Positions 9,870 to 21,561 of a stretch of DNA of 64,000 bases are shown piece by piece; the stretch's first letter is position 1; each line of letters starts with the position of its first letter. Source of the stretch: Natrinema sp. HArc-T2. GTDB lineage: Archaea; Halobacteriota; Halobacteria; Halobacteriales; Natrialbaceae. The notes beneath the pieces are model-generated. The model made no database searches, was not told where the DNA came from, and saw only the letters and a list, made by a program, of their open reading frames with translations. The position numbers and the translations under genes are program-made. Where the stretch lies: positions 558,001-622,000 of the forward strand of contig NZ_JBGUAZ010000001.1 in the NCBI RefSeq assembly GCF_041821085.1, in the 5' to 3' direction.

Positions 9870-11012
9870 ATGGACGAGCTGGTAGCCACTCCACTCCAGA
9901 CACAATCGGTGCTCGAGGACCCGATCCTGCTGGTCGGGTCGATCGGGCTCGTACTCGTCGTGATCACGGTCTGGCAGATGGTCGAGATCGTCGACGCCTA
10001 CGACAGAGCCGCGCTGACCGTCTTCGGCGAGTACCGCGAGCTCTTAGAGCCGGGCCTGAACATCGTCCCGCCGTTCGTCTCGCGGCTCTACACGTTCGAT
10101 ATGCGCACGCAGACGATCGACGTGCCGAGCCAGGAAGCGATCACGCGGGACAACTCCCCGGTGACCGCCGACGCCGTCGTCTACATCCGGGTGATGAACG
10201 CCAAGCGCGCGTTTCTCGAGGTCGACGACTACCAGCGGGCGGTCTCGAACCTCGCCCAGACGACGCTACGTGCAGTGATCGGCGATATGGAACTCGACGA
10301 CACGCTGAGTCGACGCGAGCTGATCAACGAGCGTATCCGCACCGAACTCGACGAACCCACCGACGAGTGGGGCATCCGCGTCGAATCAGTCGAAGTCCGC
10401 GAGGTCACCCCCTCCCAGGGCGTCAAGGGTGCGATGGAAGAACAGACCTCCGCCGAGCGTCGCCGCCGGGCGATGATCCTCGAGGCCCAGGGTGAACGCC
10501 GTAGCGCCGTCGAGAAGGCCGAAGGTGACAAACAGTCGAACATCATCCGCGCCCAGGGTGAAAAACAGAGCCAGATCCTCGAAGCGCAGGGGGATGCGAT
10601 CTCGACTGTCTTGCGCGCGCGCTCGGCCGAGTCGATGGGCGAACGTGCCGTCATCGACAAGGGCATGGAGACACTCGCCGACATCGGCCAGGGTGAGTCG
10701 ACGACGTTCGTCATGCCCCAGGAACTCACCTCGCTGGTGGGCCGCTACGGCAAACACCTCTCGGGCAGCGACGTCAAAGAAGACGGTGCGGACCTCGAGA
10801 GCCTCGAGTTCGACGAGGAAACCCGCGAGCTGATCGGCCTCGATGACATCGCCGACATCATCGGCGAAATCGACGAGCAAGCAGAGATGGACGTCGAGGC
10901 GATGGAAGAACAGGCGCGTGCGATCAAAGAGGGCGGCGATGTGGGAACGGAGATCGACGTCTCCGAACCGTCGTCGGCTGCCGACTCGGAGTCGACTCCG
11001 GAATCGAAGTAG
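9870..11012 (+). CDS. SPFH/Band 7 (stomatin-like) membrane protein
   Basis: A 380-residue stomatin/prohibitin-family protein. An N-terminal membrane segment (about 18-41, ILLVGSIGLVLVVITVW) anchors it, followed by the SPFH domain (RAALTVFGEYRELLEPGLNIVPPF, VTADAVVYIRV) to about residue 200. A coiled-coil of repeated ERRRRAMILEAQGERR and EGDKQSNIIRAQGEKQ units (about 190-250) drives oligomerisation, and the tail is acidic and disordered. Such proteins organise membrane microdomains and associate with proteases. The usual partner NfeD or an HtpX-type protease is not adjacent. It is transcribed away from pccA. Confidence 0.9.
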   Translation: MDELVATPLQTQSVLEDPILLVGSIGLVLVVITVWQMVEIVDAYDRAALTVFGEYRELLEPGLNIVPPFVSRLYTFDMRTQTIDVPSQEAITRDNSPVTADAVVYIRVMNAKRAFLEVDDYQRAVSNLAQTTLRAVIGDMELDDTLSRRELINERIRTELDEPTDEWGIRVESVEVREVTPSQGVKGAMEEQTSAERRRRAMILEAQGERRSAVEKAEGDKQSNIIRAQGEKQSQILEAQGDAISTVLRARSAESMGERAVIDKGMETLADIGQGESTTFVMPQELTSLVGRYGKHLSGSDVKEDGADLESLEFDEETRELIGLDDIADIIGEIDEQAEMDVEAMEEQARAIKEGGDVGTEIDVSEPSSAADSESTPESK

Positions 11013-11124
11013 GACGGCTGTTTCTCTCGAGGGTCGATCTTTCTGAAATCCGATTCCGGTCGTGTCCGATGCGTATTTGGATTAACAGTAACTCACTCAC
11101 TTGTTCAGCAGCGAACTATCGTTG

Positions 11125-12105
11125 CTACGGTGCAGCCCATCCATGCCAAGAGAACAAATAGCCATCATCCTCATATTCAATATATAAATGGCTTGTACCT
11201 GGCGGATGAGACCCGAATTCTAGATCTTCGTCAGTATTCTCCCAAAACTCCCTAGCTCTGGTTCGGATCTGGTCGAGAATCTCTCTTTGTGATTCGAATT
11301 TTTCATCATCTCTCGAGATAGAGTATCTTCCACCATTCTTTGCTACTCTGCCGAGGAACTCTCGGATATCCGCACTAAGGTCAGCTGCCGCAATAGCATA
11401 GTTCTCAGTAATATACTCACCAAACGAAGCGGAGTCTTTCGCAACAGGTGTCGCTGAATACCGAACCCGTTCCATCGATGTTGAATGCTGCCCTTTCTCT
11501 TCTAGCTTGATGTATCTATCGTTGAATTTTACAAACTCCTGATCGATACCATTGGCAAGCAGTGAATTTGATTGATAGGCTGAATCAAGATATCCTGACA
11601 CAAACGTATCTGAAAATGGAATGACTCCGCCACTCTCTGAGAGAGTGAGCGAATTATGAAGTTGCCATTGATCATAATATGGGAGTTCTGTAAGTTGTAG
11701 GACCTCTCCTTCCGATGGATCTGGTTGGATCCCGCTCCGGGATATTTTATATTCTAAGCCAGTAACTGTCCCTGTCTCAAGCGTCGTTTTATCGATTCGG
11801 TAGAATGACTGTTCTTCGATATAGTGAAAAAACGATTCATACGTTGCTCGTTCGAAGAGCTCGAGATTACTTACTTCAAGCGTGATTTTGTCTCCGGTGA
11901 GCAATCTAGAAACAAAGTCTAGAATAAGTGGGGATGGAATCAAATCATCTTCGCGGCCTGCTATGCGGTCTTCGAACTTCCCGGCGGTTAGCGGCGTTAA
12001 AGAAAAGGAATACCCCGATTCATTGTACGATCCAATACAGCCAGCGACAGAAGAGATTGCAACCACAGGAACACTTCTCAGAAGATTTCTACGTTGCATA
12101 TACAT
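11125..12105 (-). CDS. Predicted lipoprotein of unknown function, AT-rich gene
   Basis: A 326-residue protein (324 if the second Met is used) with a Tat-like signal QRRNLLRSV, a hydrophobic stretch and lipobox SVAGC (Cys23), so probably a lipid-anchored exported protein. I do not recognise the mature domain; it is rich in Ser, Tyr and Glu and ends SWHGWAAP. Sampled GC is near 40%, far below the roughly 65% of its neighbours, and codon use is much less GC-biased, which points to recent acquisition. It lies between the pccA/SPFH genes and pccX-pccB. A 16-bp perfect palindrome sits just upstream of its start. No homologue-based function is offered. Confidence 0.7.
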   Translation of the reverse strand: MYMQRRNLLRSVPVVAISSVAGCIGSYNESGYSFSLTPLTAGKFEDRIAGREDDLIPSPLILDFVSRLLTGDKITLEVSNLELFERATYESFFHYIEEQSFYRIDKTTLETGTVTGLEYKISRSGIQPDPSEGEVLQLTELPYYDQWQLHNSLTLSESGGVIPFSDTFVSGYLDSAYQSNSLLANGIDQEFVKFNDRYIKLEEKGQHSTSMERVRYSATPVAKDSASFGEYITENYAIAAADLSADIREFLGRVAKNGGRYSISRDDEKFESQREILDQIRTRAREFWENTDEDLEFGSHPPGTSHLYIEYEDDGYLFSWHGWAAP

Positions 12106-12117
12106 ATCGAATTATCA

Positions 12118-12133
12118 AAAACATATATGTTTT
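12118..12133. promoter_or_regulatory. 16-bp palindrome AAAACATATATGTTTT upstream of the lipoprotein gene
   Basis: A perfect dyad begins about 13 bp upstream of the lipoprotein start codon at 12105 and contains a TATA-like core. It could be the promoter itself, an operator overlapping it, or chance in AT-rich DNA. Confidence 0.4.
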
Positions 12134-12289
12134 GTGATGGGAAAGGGAGTTGGAATAAATAATATTAGAATGACATTTTTGCTGATCATTTTGCACACCG
12201 ACGTTCTGGTTGACCCACAGGTAACCGAAACACGCCGTCAAAACAGGCCTCGAGCGACGTCCGTCTCGAAAAAACGGCTACCGGTGCGT

Positions 12290-14204
<1,915 letters not shown>

Positions 14205-14324
14205 GCTGGGAACACCCCTGCGCGATTCATACCGCGTTGTGTGAGGACCAACTGCAAAAGGATTCCGTAACTCCCTCACGATTATTGGCCATTACTCACT
14301 ACATGAGGGATTGCCCAAGGAAAG

Positions 14325-14331
14325 CTATATG
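14325..14331 (+). promoter_or_regulatory. TATA box of the Na+-dependent transporter gene
   Basis: CTATATG is centred about 28 bp upstream of the ATG at 14356 and is preceded by a purine-rich GGAAAG that fits a BRE. A leaderless transcript is predicted. Confidence 0.6.
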
Positions 14332-14355
14332 GGCGTATCATAGATAACAGCGGGT

Positions 14356-15708
14356 ATGGCACAACGCGAATCATGGGCAACACGAACAGGGTTTATTCTG
14401 GCTGCAGTGGGGAGCGCAGTCGGACTAGGTAACATCTGGCGGTTCCCCTATCAGGTGGGTGAACAGGGTGGAGCAGGATTCCTCTTTATTTACCTCCTGT
14501 TGATCGTCGGGATCGGGTTCCCAGTGATCCTCGTCGAATTCGTCGTCGGTCGGAATACCGAACGAAATCCCGTTGGAGCACTGAAACGGATCGGAAGCGG
14601 CGCGTGGACGAAGATCGGCTGGGTCTTCGTCACGGCTGGGTTCGTCATCCTTTCATACTACAGCGTCGTCGCCGGCTGGACGCTCAGATACGTTCTCCTC
14701 GGATTGCAAGGGGACTACACGGCTGATGGGGCACTCGAGCAGTTCCTCGGGGCCGCAAGCGGCATGGACGCTGTCGTCCTGCACGCGATCTTCATGGCCG
14801 CAGTCATCGCGATCGTGGCACTTGGTATCGAGCGTGGGATCGAACTTTCTGTCAAGTTGATGGTACCCGCGATTATCATCATTTCGGTCGGTCTCGCCGC
14901 GTACGCGTTTACCCTCGACGGAGCGACTGAGGCCTACGCGTACTATCTTTCGCCGAACTTCAGCACCATCGCGTCGAACTGGACGACGATTCTCCCGGCA
15001 GCAGCCGCACAAGCGTTCTTTACGCTGTCACTCGGGATGGGTGTGATGATCACGTACGCCTCCTACCTCGGTGAGGACCGGAACCTCGCCGAAGACGCCG
15101 GTATCATCGCCGTCCTCGACACCTTTATTGCCTTTACCGCCGGGTTGATTGCGTTCCCCATTCTGTTCGCAGCGGGGATCGAGCCCGGCGCGTCCGGTCC
15201 GGCGCTCATCTTCGTGAGTCTCGCTGCGGCGTTTGCCGAACTCCCGTTCGGTGGCATCCTCGGTGCGATCTTCTTCGGCACGGTCGCCATCGCCGCGCTC
15301 TCGAGTGCGATCAGTATTATGGAGGTCGTCGTCTCCTACTTGATCGACGAACGTGGCATCGGTCGCGTTCCTGCGACGGCTGCACTGGGCGTGGCCATGT
15401 TCCTCGTCGGAACGCCGGCCGCGCTCGACCTCGTCTTCATCGACCTCTACGACGGCTTCGCCAACAGCATCCTGCTCATGCTCGGCGGTCTCCTGTTGTC
15501 GATCTTCGTCGGCTGGATCGTTCCAGATCTCGCGCTCGAGGAGGTCAGCAAAGGCATCAAAAACGTCGGCTCGCTGGGATCGGCGTGGATCTGGTTCGTC
15601 CGAGTCCCGGTCGTTCTCGCGCTGATCGTTCTGATCGTGCTGAACGCGTGGGACTACTACGGGTTCCTGACTGGTGGCTTCGCCGAGTGGCTGGGTGCGA
15701 ACCTCTGA
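14356..15708 (+). CDS. Sodium-dependent transporter, NSS/SNF family
   Basis: A 450-residue multi-pass membrane protein of the neurotransmitter:sodium symporter family (LeuT fold), importing amino acids or related solutes with Na+. The diagnostic first helix AAVGSAVGLGNIWRFPYQ (about 16-33) contains the unwound substrate/Na+ site. About eleven hydrophobic spans follow, which is typical of prokaryotic members. Its substrate cannot be read from the sequence. It has its own promoter and is convergent with the SDR gene. Confidence 0.92.
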   Translation: MAQRESWATRTGFILAAVGSAVGLGNIWRFPYQVGEQGGAGFLFIYLLLIVGIGFPVILVEFVVGRNTERNPVGALKRIGSGAWTKIGWVFVTAGFVILSYYSVVAGWTLRYVLLGLQGDYTADGALEQFLGAASGMDAVVLHAIFMAAVIAIVALGIERGIELSVKLMVPAIIIISVGLAAYAFTLDGATEAYAYYLSPNFSTIASNWTTILPAAAAQAFFTLSLGMGVMITYASYLGEDRNLAEDAGIIAVLDTFIAFTAGLIAFPILFAAGIEPGASGPALIFVSLAAAFAELPFGGILGAIFFGTVAIAALSSAISIMEVVVSYLIDERGIGRVPATAALGVAMFLVGTPAALDLVFIDLYDGFANSILLMLGGLLLSIFVGWIVPDLALEEVSKGIKNVGSLGSAWIWFVRVPVVLALIVLIVLNAWDYYGFLTGGFAEWLGANL

Positions 15709-15770
15709 TCAGTCACTAAGAGTCGCTCCGATCGGTCGCTTGCCGCTTTTGAGCGAACCTCGAGTTGGTC

Positions 15771-16505
15771 TCAGGCCTCGCCGTAGACCGGCACCGCAGC
15801 GCCGCTGGTTACCGCCGCGCCGTCGCTACAGAGGAAGGCCATCACGTCGGCGATCTCGAGCGGCTCGACCCACGAATCGTGATCCGCGTCGGGCATCATT
15901 TCGCGATTCATCGGCGTATCGATCACGCTCGGCATGACGCAGTTCGCACGCACGGTCCCACGGTTCTCCTCAGCGAGCGTCTCCGTCAACAGGCGAATCC
16001 CGGCTTTCGTGATCCGGTAGGGACCGTCTCCCTCGCCGCCCTCGAGTGAAGAGCGCGCGCTGATACTGACGATCGAGCCCTCCGTCTCCTGCAGATGTGG
16101 CAGAGCGTGTTTCGAAGCGAGAAACGCCGTCTTCAGGTTGATATTCATGAGGAGGTCGAACTCCGAGAGATCGGTGTCCTCGATGTGCTCGCCGCCACGC
16201 CACGTGCCGGCGATGTTCAACAGATGATCGATTCGGCCATGATCGTCGATAACGGCGTCAACGAGCGCCGCCACGTCGTCTTCGTCGGTCAGATCGGCCT
16301 CGTAGAACGCGAAGTCGGAGTCGTCGGTCGGATCGCGCTCGAGCAGACTGTCCTCGTCGTCGGGTTCGACCACGTCGACGGCACAGACCGTCGCACCTGC
16401 CTCACGAAAGCGGTCGACGGCGGCGCTGCCGAGTGCGCCGCTGGCACCGGTGATTACCGCCACAGTGTCGCTGAAGTCGACGTCGAACGAAGTCGTCAAT
16501 GACAT
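15771..16505 (-). CDS. SDR family NAD(P)-dependent oxidoreductase
   Basis: Classical short-chain dehydrogenase, 244 residues. The Rossmann motif is TGASGALG (19-26), Asp44 follows beta2 (CAVDVVE) and favours NAD(H), the NIAG motif is at 97-100, and the catalytic Ser148, Tyr163 and Lys167 (YRITK) are present. NCVMPSVIDTP is the usual post-catalytic loop. The start MSLTTSFDVD is chosen since the ten preceding in-frame residues are not SDR-like. The substrate is unknown and no operon partner is evident. Confidence 0.88.
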   Translation of the reverse strand: MSLTTSFDVDFSDTVAVITGASGALGSAAVDRFREAGATVCAVDVVEPDDEDSLLERDPTDDSDFAFYEADLTDEDDVAALVDAVIDDHGRIDHLLNIAGTWRGGEHIEDTDLSEFDLLMNINLKTAFLASKHALPHLQETEGSIVSISARSSLEGGEGDGPYRITKAGIRLLTETLAEENRGTVRANCVMPSVIDTPMNREMMPDADHDSWVEPLEIADVMAFLCSDGAAVTSGAAVPVYGEA

Positions 16506-16623
16506 ACGGCCACATACACCATTCGGCTGCATCAAAGGCAGGGCTCACGCATCACAGGTCGTCATCCGGTCTGCTATCACTGGGTACCGGCGCATCCGCA
16601 GGACGGGTCGCGGGTGCGCCGGC

Positions 16624-16648
16624 ACTGACTGAAAGGAGTCCGTATCAG
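16624..16648 (+). repeat. Dispersed intergenic repeat, copy A
   Basis: This copy reads ACTGACTGA, AA, then GGAGTCCGTAT, CAG. It shares 22 of 25 positions with copy C on the other side of the window and overlaps the stop codon of the YjbQ gene by three to four bases. Confidence 0.55.
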
Positions 16649-17034
16649 TCGCCGACGGTCGTCACCGTAACCGTCCGCGTGCGCGGCCCGTCACACTCGA
16701 GCAGTAACACCGACTGCCACGTCCCCAGCGCTAACTCCCCGTTCTCGACGGGAATCGTGACGTCCGGTCCGACCAGCGCGGCCCGGAGATGTGAGTCCGC
16801 GTTGCCGTCGAGGTCGTCGTGTGCGTGTCCCTCGTCGGGGACGACCTCGCCCAGAAACGACTCGATGTCGCCCCGGAGTCGTGGCTCGTTTTCCTGCACG
16901 ACGAGGCCAGCCGTCGTGTGCCTGACAAAGGCCGTACAGAGCCCGGCCTTGAGGTCGTCGGGAACGGCAGCAGCAACCTGATCGGTCACGTCGACGGTCG
17001 TCAGCCGTGTGTCGGTGTCGACGGAAAACGTCAT
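16645..17034 (-). CDS. YjbQ family protein (UPF0047)
   Basis: A 129-residue member of the YjbQ/UPF0047 family; bacterial members have weak thiamine-phosphate synthase activity, but the true role is unsettled. Conserved features are VRHTTAGLVVQENEPRL, GHAHDDLDGNADSHLRAALVG with its His/Asp cluster, and the end strands LGTWQSVLLLECDGPRTRTV. The length matches the family. No thiamine gene lies near. The repeat copy A overlaps its 3' end. Confidence 0.88.
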   Translation of the reverse strand: MTFSVDTDTRLTTVDVTDQVAAAVPDDLKAGLCTAFVRHTTAGLVVQENEPRLRGDIESFLGEVVPDEGHAHDDLDGNADSHLRAALVGPDVTIPVENGELALGTWQSVLLLECDGPRTRTVTVTTVGD

Positions 17035-17098
17035 ACGCGAGGTTTCGGCTGCGAGGATCGATTACGTTCCGGTTGTATTCGCGTCCCTGACGGCGGAA

Positions 17099-18124
17099 TT
17101 ACGACAGGCGGCGCACGGCCCACGCCGCCCGATCGCGGACGGTCGGAGACGGATCCGTCCGTGCGAGATCGCGTAGCCGCGGCGTGGCCGCGTCGACGCC
17201 GCCGTGACCGAGCGCGATGCAGGCGCGTGCGCGGACGTGTGGATGGTCGTCCGCCAGCAACTCGAACACCTGCCAGTGCACCGGATCGATCGCCGTTTCG
17301 ACGCCGGCAGCGATACGACCGATCGTAGCCGCCGCCAGTGCCCGGGTGTCGGGATCGGCAGCCGAAAGCGCCGCCTCGAACTCGGTCGCAACCGACGCGA
17401 CCACGGCGGGATCGCGATGGGCGACATCGCCGAGACAGCCGATCGCGCTGTGTCGCAACGATGGGTCGTCGTGAGTGACGAGTGCGGCGGCGTCGCCGAC
17501 GAACTCGAGTGACGGCACCGTCGCCTCGGAGCGCGCGAGTCGACCGAGCGCGCGGAGCGTCGGCCCGCCGTTCTCGGTCGGGTTCGCCGAAAGCGCATCG
17601 ATGAGCATGGATCCCGCCGGTTCGACCGCCGTCGGCGCGTGATCCGAGACGTGTGCGAGTGCCTCGAGCCCACTGCGATCGTAGCCGTGGCGGCGCTCGA
17701 GGACGTCGACGATCCCGTCGGCGTGCTCGGCGACGACGTCCGGTCGCTCGGCTGCCACAGCCGCGAGGGCACGAAGAAGCTCGCGCGCGATCGGCTGGTC
17801 GGCACGCTCGCGGGCGACGGCGACGAGCGTCCCACTCGAAGGTGCGACGTCGGTGGGTGCTTCGGCTGCCAGCGTGGCGAGACAGGCGGCGACCTCGTCG
17901 TGAAAGTCGGCCTCCGGCTGTTCGAGCAGCGCCCGGAGTTTCGGCACCGTTGGGACGTACGCCGCTGCCTGCTCTCGGTCCTCGATGGCAGTCCGAATTC
18001 GGCGAACGGCTGCCCGTTGTTCTGTCGAGACATGATCGTCGAGTTGTGCAAGGATTGACGGTAGATCTGCTCTGATGGCCCCCCGACCACCAGGTTCGAC
18101 GGTCTCCCCACCTTCCCGATTCAT
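17099..18124 (-). CDS. HEAT-repeat protein
   Basis: A 341-residue protein made of alpha-helical HEAT-like repeats, for example LRALGRLARSEATVP, DPSLRHSAIGCLGDVAHRDP, DTRALAAATIGRIAAG, HPHVRARACIALGHGG and PTVRDRAAWAVRRLS. Such solenoids usually mediate protein contacts, and the haloarchaeal members have no known function. The start MNREGGETVEPGG at 18124 is chosen; in-frame sequence further upstream is basic and overlaps the neighbouring intergenic DNA. There is no signal peptide or membrane span. The gene is followed at its 5' side by the SpoVR operon end, which is on the same strand but 85 bp away. Confidence 0.8.
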   Translation of the reverse strand: MNREGGETVEPGGRGAIRADLPSILAQLDDHVSTEQRAAVRRIRTAIEDREQAAAYVPTVPKLRALLEQPEADFHDEVAACLATLAAEAPTDVAPSSGTLVAVARERADQPIARELLRALAAVAAERPDVVAEHADGIVDVLERRHGYDRSGLEALAHVSDHAPTAVEPAGSMLIDALSANPTENGGPTLRALGRLARSEATVPSLEFVGDAAALVTHDDPSLRHSAIGCLGDVAHRDPAVVASVATEFEAALSAADPDTRALAAATIGRIAAGVETAIDPVHWQVFELLADDHPHVRARACIALGHGGVDAATPRLRDLARTDPSPTVRDRAAWAVRRLS

Positions 18125-18209
18125 CGTGTCCCCTGCATGGGGGATAATCGGTAAAAACATTCTGGCTGACCGACGCGATTCGGTCGGAACGAACGGCGAC
18201 CGGTTGCCT

Positions 18210-20240
18210 CTAGGCCAGCCACTCGTCGGGCTTGGTGTCGTAATCGACGTCGTCGGCTGCGAGATGTTCAACATCGTCCCACGGCACGTCTTCGACCGTC
18301 ACCGTCTGCCCGTCGTAGCGGATCAGCTTGCCCTGCTCTTCGGGTTCGGGCTCGCGGTTGCGCCGCTTTGCGACCTCGATGTCGTGGTCGTCGACTTCCT
18401 TGACGATCGTCAGCAGGTTTACCGGTCGCCCCCACAACTCGAAGATCCGCTTGAGCGTCTCCTTGGCCTGCCCGAGATTGAGCATGACGCCGTTGTACTG
18501 GTGGCCAAGCAGGAGTTCGTTGGCGTTGTTGTAGTTGCCGTCGTAAACCGCGATCGTCGGCTTCCCGAAGTTGGTAAACTGCAACAGGAGCTTCTTTTTG
18601 ACGTCTTCAGCCGCGTCACTCGTGACGTGGAACTGCCCGGTCGCCTTCGAGTGCTCGTAGGTGAAGTAGTTGTTCTCGGTGATGAACTCCTGGGTGAGGA
18701 ACTCATCGAGGAACGTCACGTCGTTGTGGCTCTTCCGGACATCGAACAGCCGATCCCAGCCGACGGTGAAGTCGACGTCCGCGAGCGCCTCCTCAACCGA
18801 CGAGTAGCGCGCGTCGTCGAACAGGTAGCGACCGATGCGCTCGAGTTCGTTCTGATTCACGCGCGCGAGGAACCCGCGGTTCTGGCGCTTGACCAGCGAG
18901 TAGTGACGCCGGGCCAGTCCCTCATAGGTCAGCACCTTCCAGGGGTACTGTTCGACATCGATCTCGCCCGCGCGGGCCCGCTCGAAGGCCTCGTGGTCGA
19001 CCCACTCGTCTCGAACGTCCGTGAGATCGTCGAGCGTCTCGGGGGTAATCGTCGCGAGTGCTGCCGGGGGCTCGAGCGTCTCGAGCACCTCGTCGAAGTC
19101 GACGACATCGGTGAGGTTGCGCCAGGAGATACCCTCGACGCGCAGCAGGCGCTCTAAGACCTCCCGGCGGTTCGTGGTGTTCTCGACGTATTCCCAGAGT
19201 TCCATCCCGAGGCTGTAGGGGTTGAGTCCGCCCGACGCCAGGACTTTCGCCATGTGATCGGCGTAATTTAAGAACTCGTCGTCGCCGGCGAAGGTTTCGT
19301 CGGTCATCATCGTCGACTCCCAGTAGGCGGCCCACCCCTCGTTCATCACCTTCGTCATCTTCTGGGCGGCGAAGTAGTAGGCCTCCGCGCGCATCATATC
19401 GAGGATGTCGCGTTGCCACTCTTCCATCTCGACTGCCCGACCGGTCTCGTCGTCGTACTGCTTGCCGTGTTCGCGGACGAACGCCAGTACGTCCTTCTGG
19501 GGCTCTTCGGGGAAGCTGGCGGTGAGCTCCTCGTCCTCGAGTTTCTCGATCCACTCCTCGTTGAACACCTCGCCTTTGATCTCGTCGGAGAGCTCGAGCT
19601 CGTCGAGCCGCTCGGCGAGGTCCTCATCGATCTCCGCGCCCGCCGGCCCGTCGACGTCGAGTCGCCGGCTGAACACCTGGTGTTGGTCGATGTTGTCCTC
19701 GAGGCTGAGACAGTGGTCGATCCACTTCTCGACCTCGGCGCGGTCGATCTCTGGGTCGGACATGTATTCGTCGATCGCCCGCGCGTGCCGTTCGAGCATG
19801 GCGGCGGCGTTGACCTGTCCCTCATCGGACTGGCCGCGAGTGAACATACCGAACCAGTCGTTGTTCGCGAAGAAATCGGAGTGGGCCTCCACGTGGGTGA
19901 TAACGGCCTTCTGGTCGGCAACCGTATTCGACTCCTGCAGGAACGCGTGGGCGGGATTGTCGTTGTTGACGATCTCGAAGGCCTTCCCGCCGCCGTACTG
20001 GCCCTGCTTTTGCTGTTTGTCGTACTGCATTCCCCACCGCCAGTGAGGGTACCGCGACTGGAACCCGCCGTAGGCGATGAGTTCGTTCATCTCGTCGTAG
20101 TCGATGATCCAGTACTTGACTGGATACGGCTCGAGGCCGAGTTTCTGTGCGAGGTTTCGAGCCTCCGTGACCGGCTCCTCGAGGTCGCTGGCGATCGCCT
20201 GTTTGCGGAAGCGATCCGCGTTAGAATTACGTTTACTCAT
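18210..20240 (-). CDS. SpoVR family protein
   Basis: A 676-residue SpoVR/YcgB family protein, last gene of the four-gene prkA operon. Recognisable blocks are [56 protein letters not shown] and [22 protein letters not shown]. In Bacillus SpoVR affects spore cortex, and in enterobacteria YcgB travels with the kinase YeaG and YeaH under nutrient stress. The biochemical activity is unknown. Its start overlaps the upstream DUF444 gene by 8 bp, so translation is coupled. The protein is somewhat longer than the bacterial ones because of an acidic insertion (about 200-270). Confidence 0.9.
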   Translation of the reverse strand: MSKRNSNADRFRKQAIASDLEEPVTEARNLAQKLGLEPYPVKYWIIDYDEMNELIAYGGFQSRYPHWRWGMQYDKQQKQGQYGGGKAFEIVNNDNPAHAFLQESNTVADQKAVITHVEAHSDFFANNDWFGMFTRGQSDEGQVNAAAMLERHARAIDEYMSDPEIDRAEVEKWIDHCLSLEDNIDQHQVFSRRLDVDGPAGAEIDEDLAERLDELELSDEIKGEVFNEEWIEKLEDEELTASFPEEPQKDVLAFVREHGKQYDDETGRAVEMEEWQRDILDMMRAEAYYFAAQKMTKVMNEGWAAYWESTMMTDETFAGDDEFLNYADHMAKVLASGGLNPYSLGMELWEYVENTTNRREVLERLLRVEGISWRNLTDVVDFDEVLETLEPPAALATITPETLDDLTDVRDEWVDHEAFERARAGEIDVEQYPWKVLTYEGLARRHYSLVKRQNRGFLARVNQNELERIGRYLFDDARYSSVEEALADVDFTVGWDRLFDVRKSHNDVTFLDEFLTQEFITENNYFTYEHSKATGQFHVTSDAAEDVKKKLLLQFTNFGKPTIAVYDGNYNNANELLLGHQYNGVMLNLGQAKETLKRIFELWGRPVNLLTIVKEVDDHDIEVAKRRNREPEPEEQGKLIRYDGQTVTVEDVPWDDVEHLAADDVDYDTKPDEWLA

Positions 20241-21561
20241 CGGTTTCACCCTCCGTCGAGAGGATTTCGTAGATTGCGTCGGTGACGTCGTCTTTGCCGT
20301 TAACGTAGGCAACCGCGACGTCGTCGGCATCGGTACCGAAGTGGCGTTCGAGTTCCTCGGCGTGGGTGGCGTTGATCGCGTTGCCGCTCGGCTGGGTCTC
20401 CACGTAGGCGTGGAGGTTGGCCGGAATCTCTTCCATCAGCGGGATCACACGCTCGCCCGTGTCATTCGAGGAGTTCTCGGAGTCTCCCGCGGCGAAGACG
20501 TATCGGTTCCAGTCGCTCCAGGGGTACTCCTCTAACAGTTCGTTCGCGAGTTCGTAGGCGCTCGAGATCTTGGTGCCGCCGCCGCTGCGGATGCCGAAGA
20601 ACTCGTCGCGTTCGACCTTCCAGGCATCGGCGTCGTGGGCGATGTAGACGAACTCGGCGTTGTCGTACTTGCCCTGGAGGTACCAGTCCAGCGGCGTGAA
20701 CGTCCGCTCGACGAGTTCGCGTTTCTTCTCGCGCATCGAGCCCGAGACGTCGCGGATGTTGACGACGACGACGTTCTTCTCTTTCTCCTCGATGATTTCG
20801 GGGTGGCGGTAGCGTTCGTCCTCGCGGCGGAACGGGACGTGGTCGATCCCCTCGCGGCGGATTTTCTGTTGCACGTCTTCGCGCTCGACGTGGTCCTCGA
20901 CCTCCTCGATCGAGGCCCATTTGCCGCGTTCCTCGTCGGGAATGTCCGCGTAGGCCTCTTCGATCCAGGCCATCGACACCGGGAGGTTCTCGCCGCGGGC
21001 CCACTCGAAGACGTCGCGCGGGGAGATGCCCTCGACTTTACAGAGTTCGCGCAGGAACTCCTCGTCGAAGTCCATCGCGAGCTTGCGCTTGAGCCCCTCC
21101 TTGAACATCCGCTCGAAGTCGAGCGTGCTGTTCGGGCCGGTCCGGGTGAGGTCCGTAAACGGCCCCTCCTTCTCCTCGACGACCGTCTTGCCCTTCGGGT
21201 CGAGGTCGAGCCCGAGTTCCTCGTCGAGTTCCTCGGCGAACTCCCCCGGGTCCATCTCGTAGTACTCGTGCTCGCCGCCTTCCTCGCCGGGTTCGCCGTC
21301 CTCGCCGTCGTCGTCGCCGGGCTGGGGCTGTGGCTGGCCGACCGGCTGGCCGGTATCCGGCGTGCCGTCCTCGCCCTGTCCGACGCCGCCTTTGTCGCGC
21401 TGGTCGTACTCGAACTCCGGCAGCGAGACGATTTTCACCGGGATGTTGATCTCGCCCGGGCCGCTCCTGCCGAGTTCGCCGTACTGGATGAAGTCGGACA
21501 GATCTTCGCGGCGCTCTTCACCGACTTCACGGAATCGCTCGAGGTCGTCTCTCAGTCCCAT
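20233..21561 (-). CDS. YeaH/DUF444 (UPF0229) family protein
   Basis: A 442-residue UPF0229 protein from the PrkA-YeaH-SpoVR operon. The middle is a low-complexity Gly/Asp/Glu region; the C-terminal half has a von Willebrand A-like fold with MIDAS motif DVSGS inside [16 protein letters not shown], followed by [19 protein letters not shown] and [16 protein letters not shown]. The start [10 protein letters not shown] lies inside the end of the upstream prkA-like gene (10-bp overlap). YeaH is proposed to act with the PrkA-type kinase in stress responses; the mechanism is not known. Confidence 0.9.
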   Translation of the reverse strand: MGLRDDLERFREVGEERREDLSDFIQYGELGRSGPGEINIPVKIVSLPEFEYDQRDKGGVGQGEDGTPDTGQPVGQPQPQPGDDDGEDGEPGEEGGEHEYYEMDPGEFAEELDEELGLDLDPKGKTVVEEKEGPFTDLTRTGPNSTLDFERMFKEGLKRKLAMDFDEEFLRELCKVEGISPRDVFEWARGENLPVSMAWIEEAYADIPDEERGKWASIEEVEDHVEREDVQQKIRREGIDHVPFRREDERYRHPEIIEEKEKNVVVVNIRDVSGSMREKKRELVERTFTPLDWYLQGKYDNAEFVYIAHDADAWKVERDEFFGIRSGGGTKISSAYELANELLEEYPWSDWNRYVFAAGDSENSSNDTGERVIPLMEEIPANLHAYVETQPSGNAINATHAEELERHFGTDADDVAVAYVNGKDDVTDAIYEILSTEGETDE

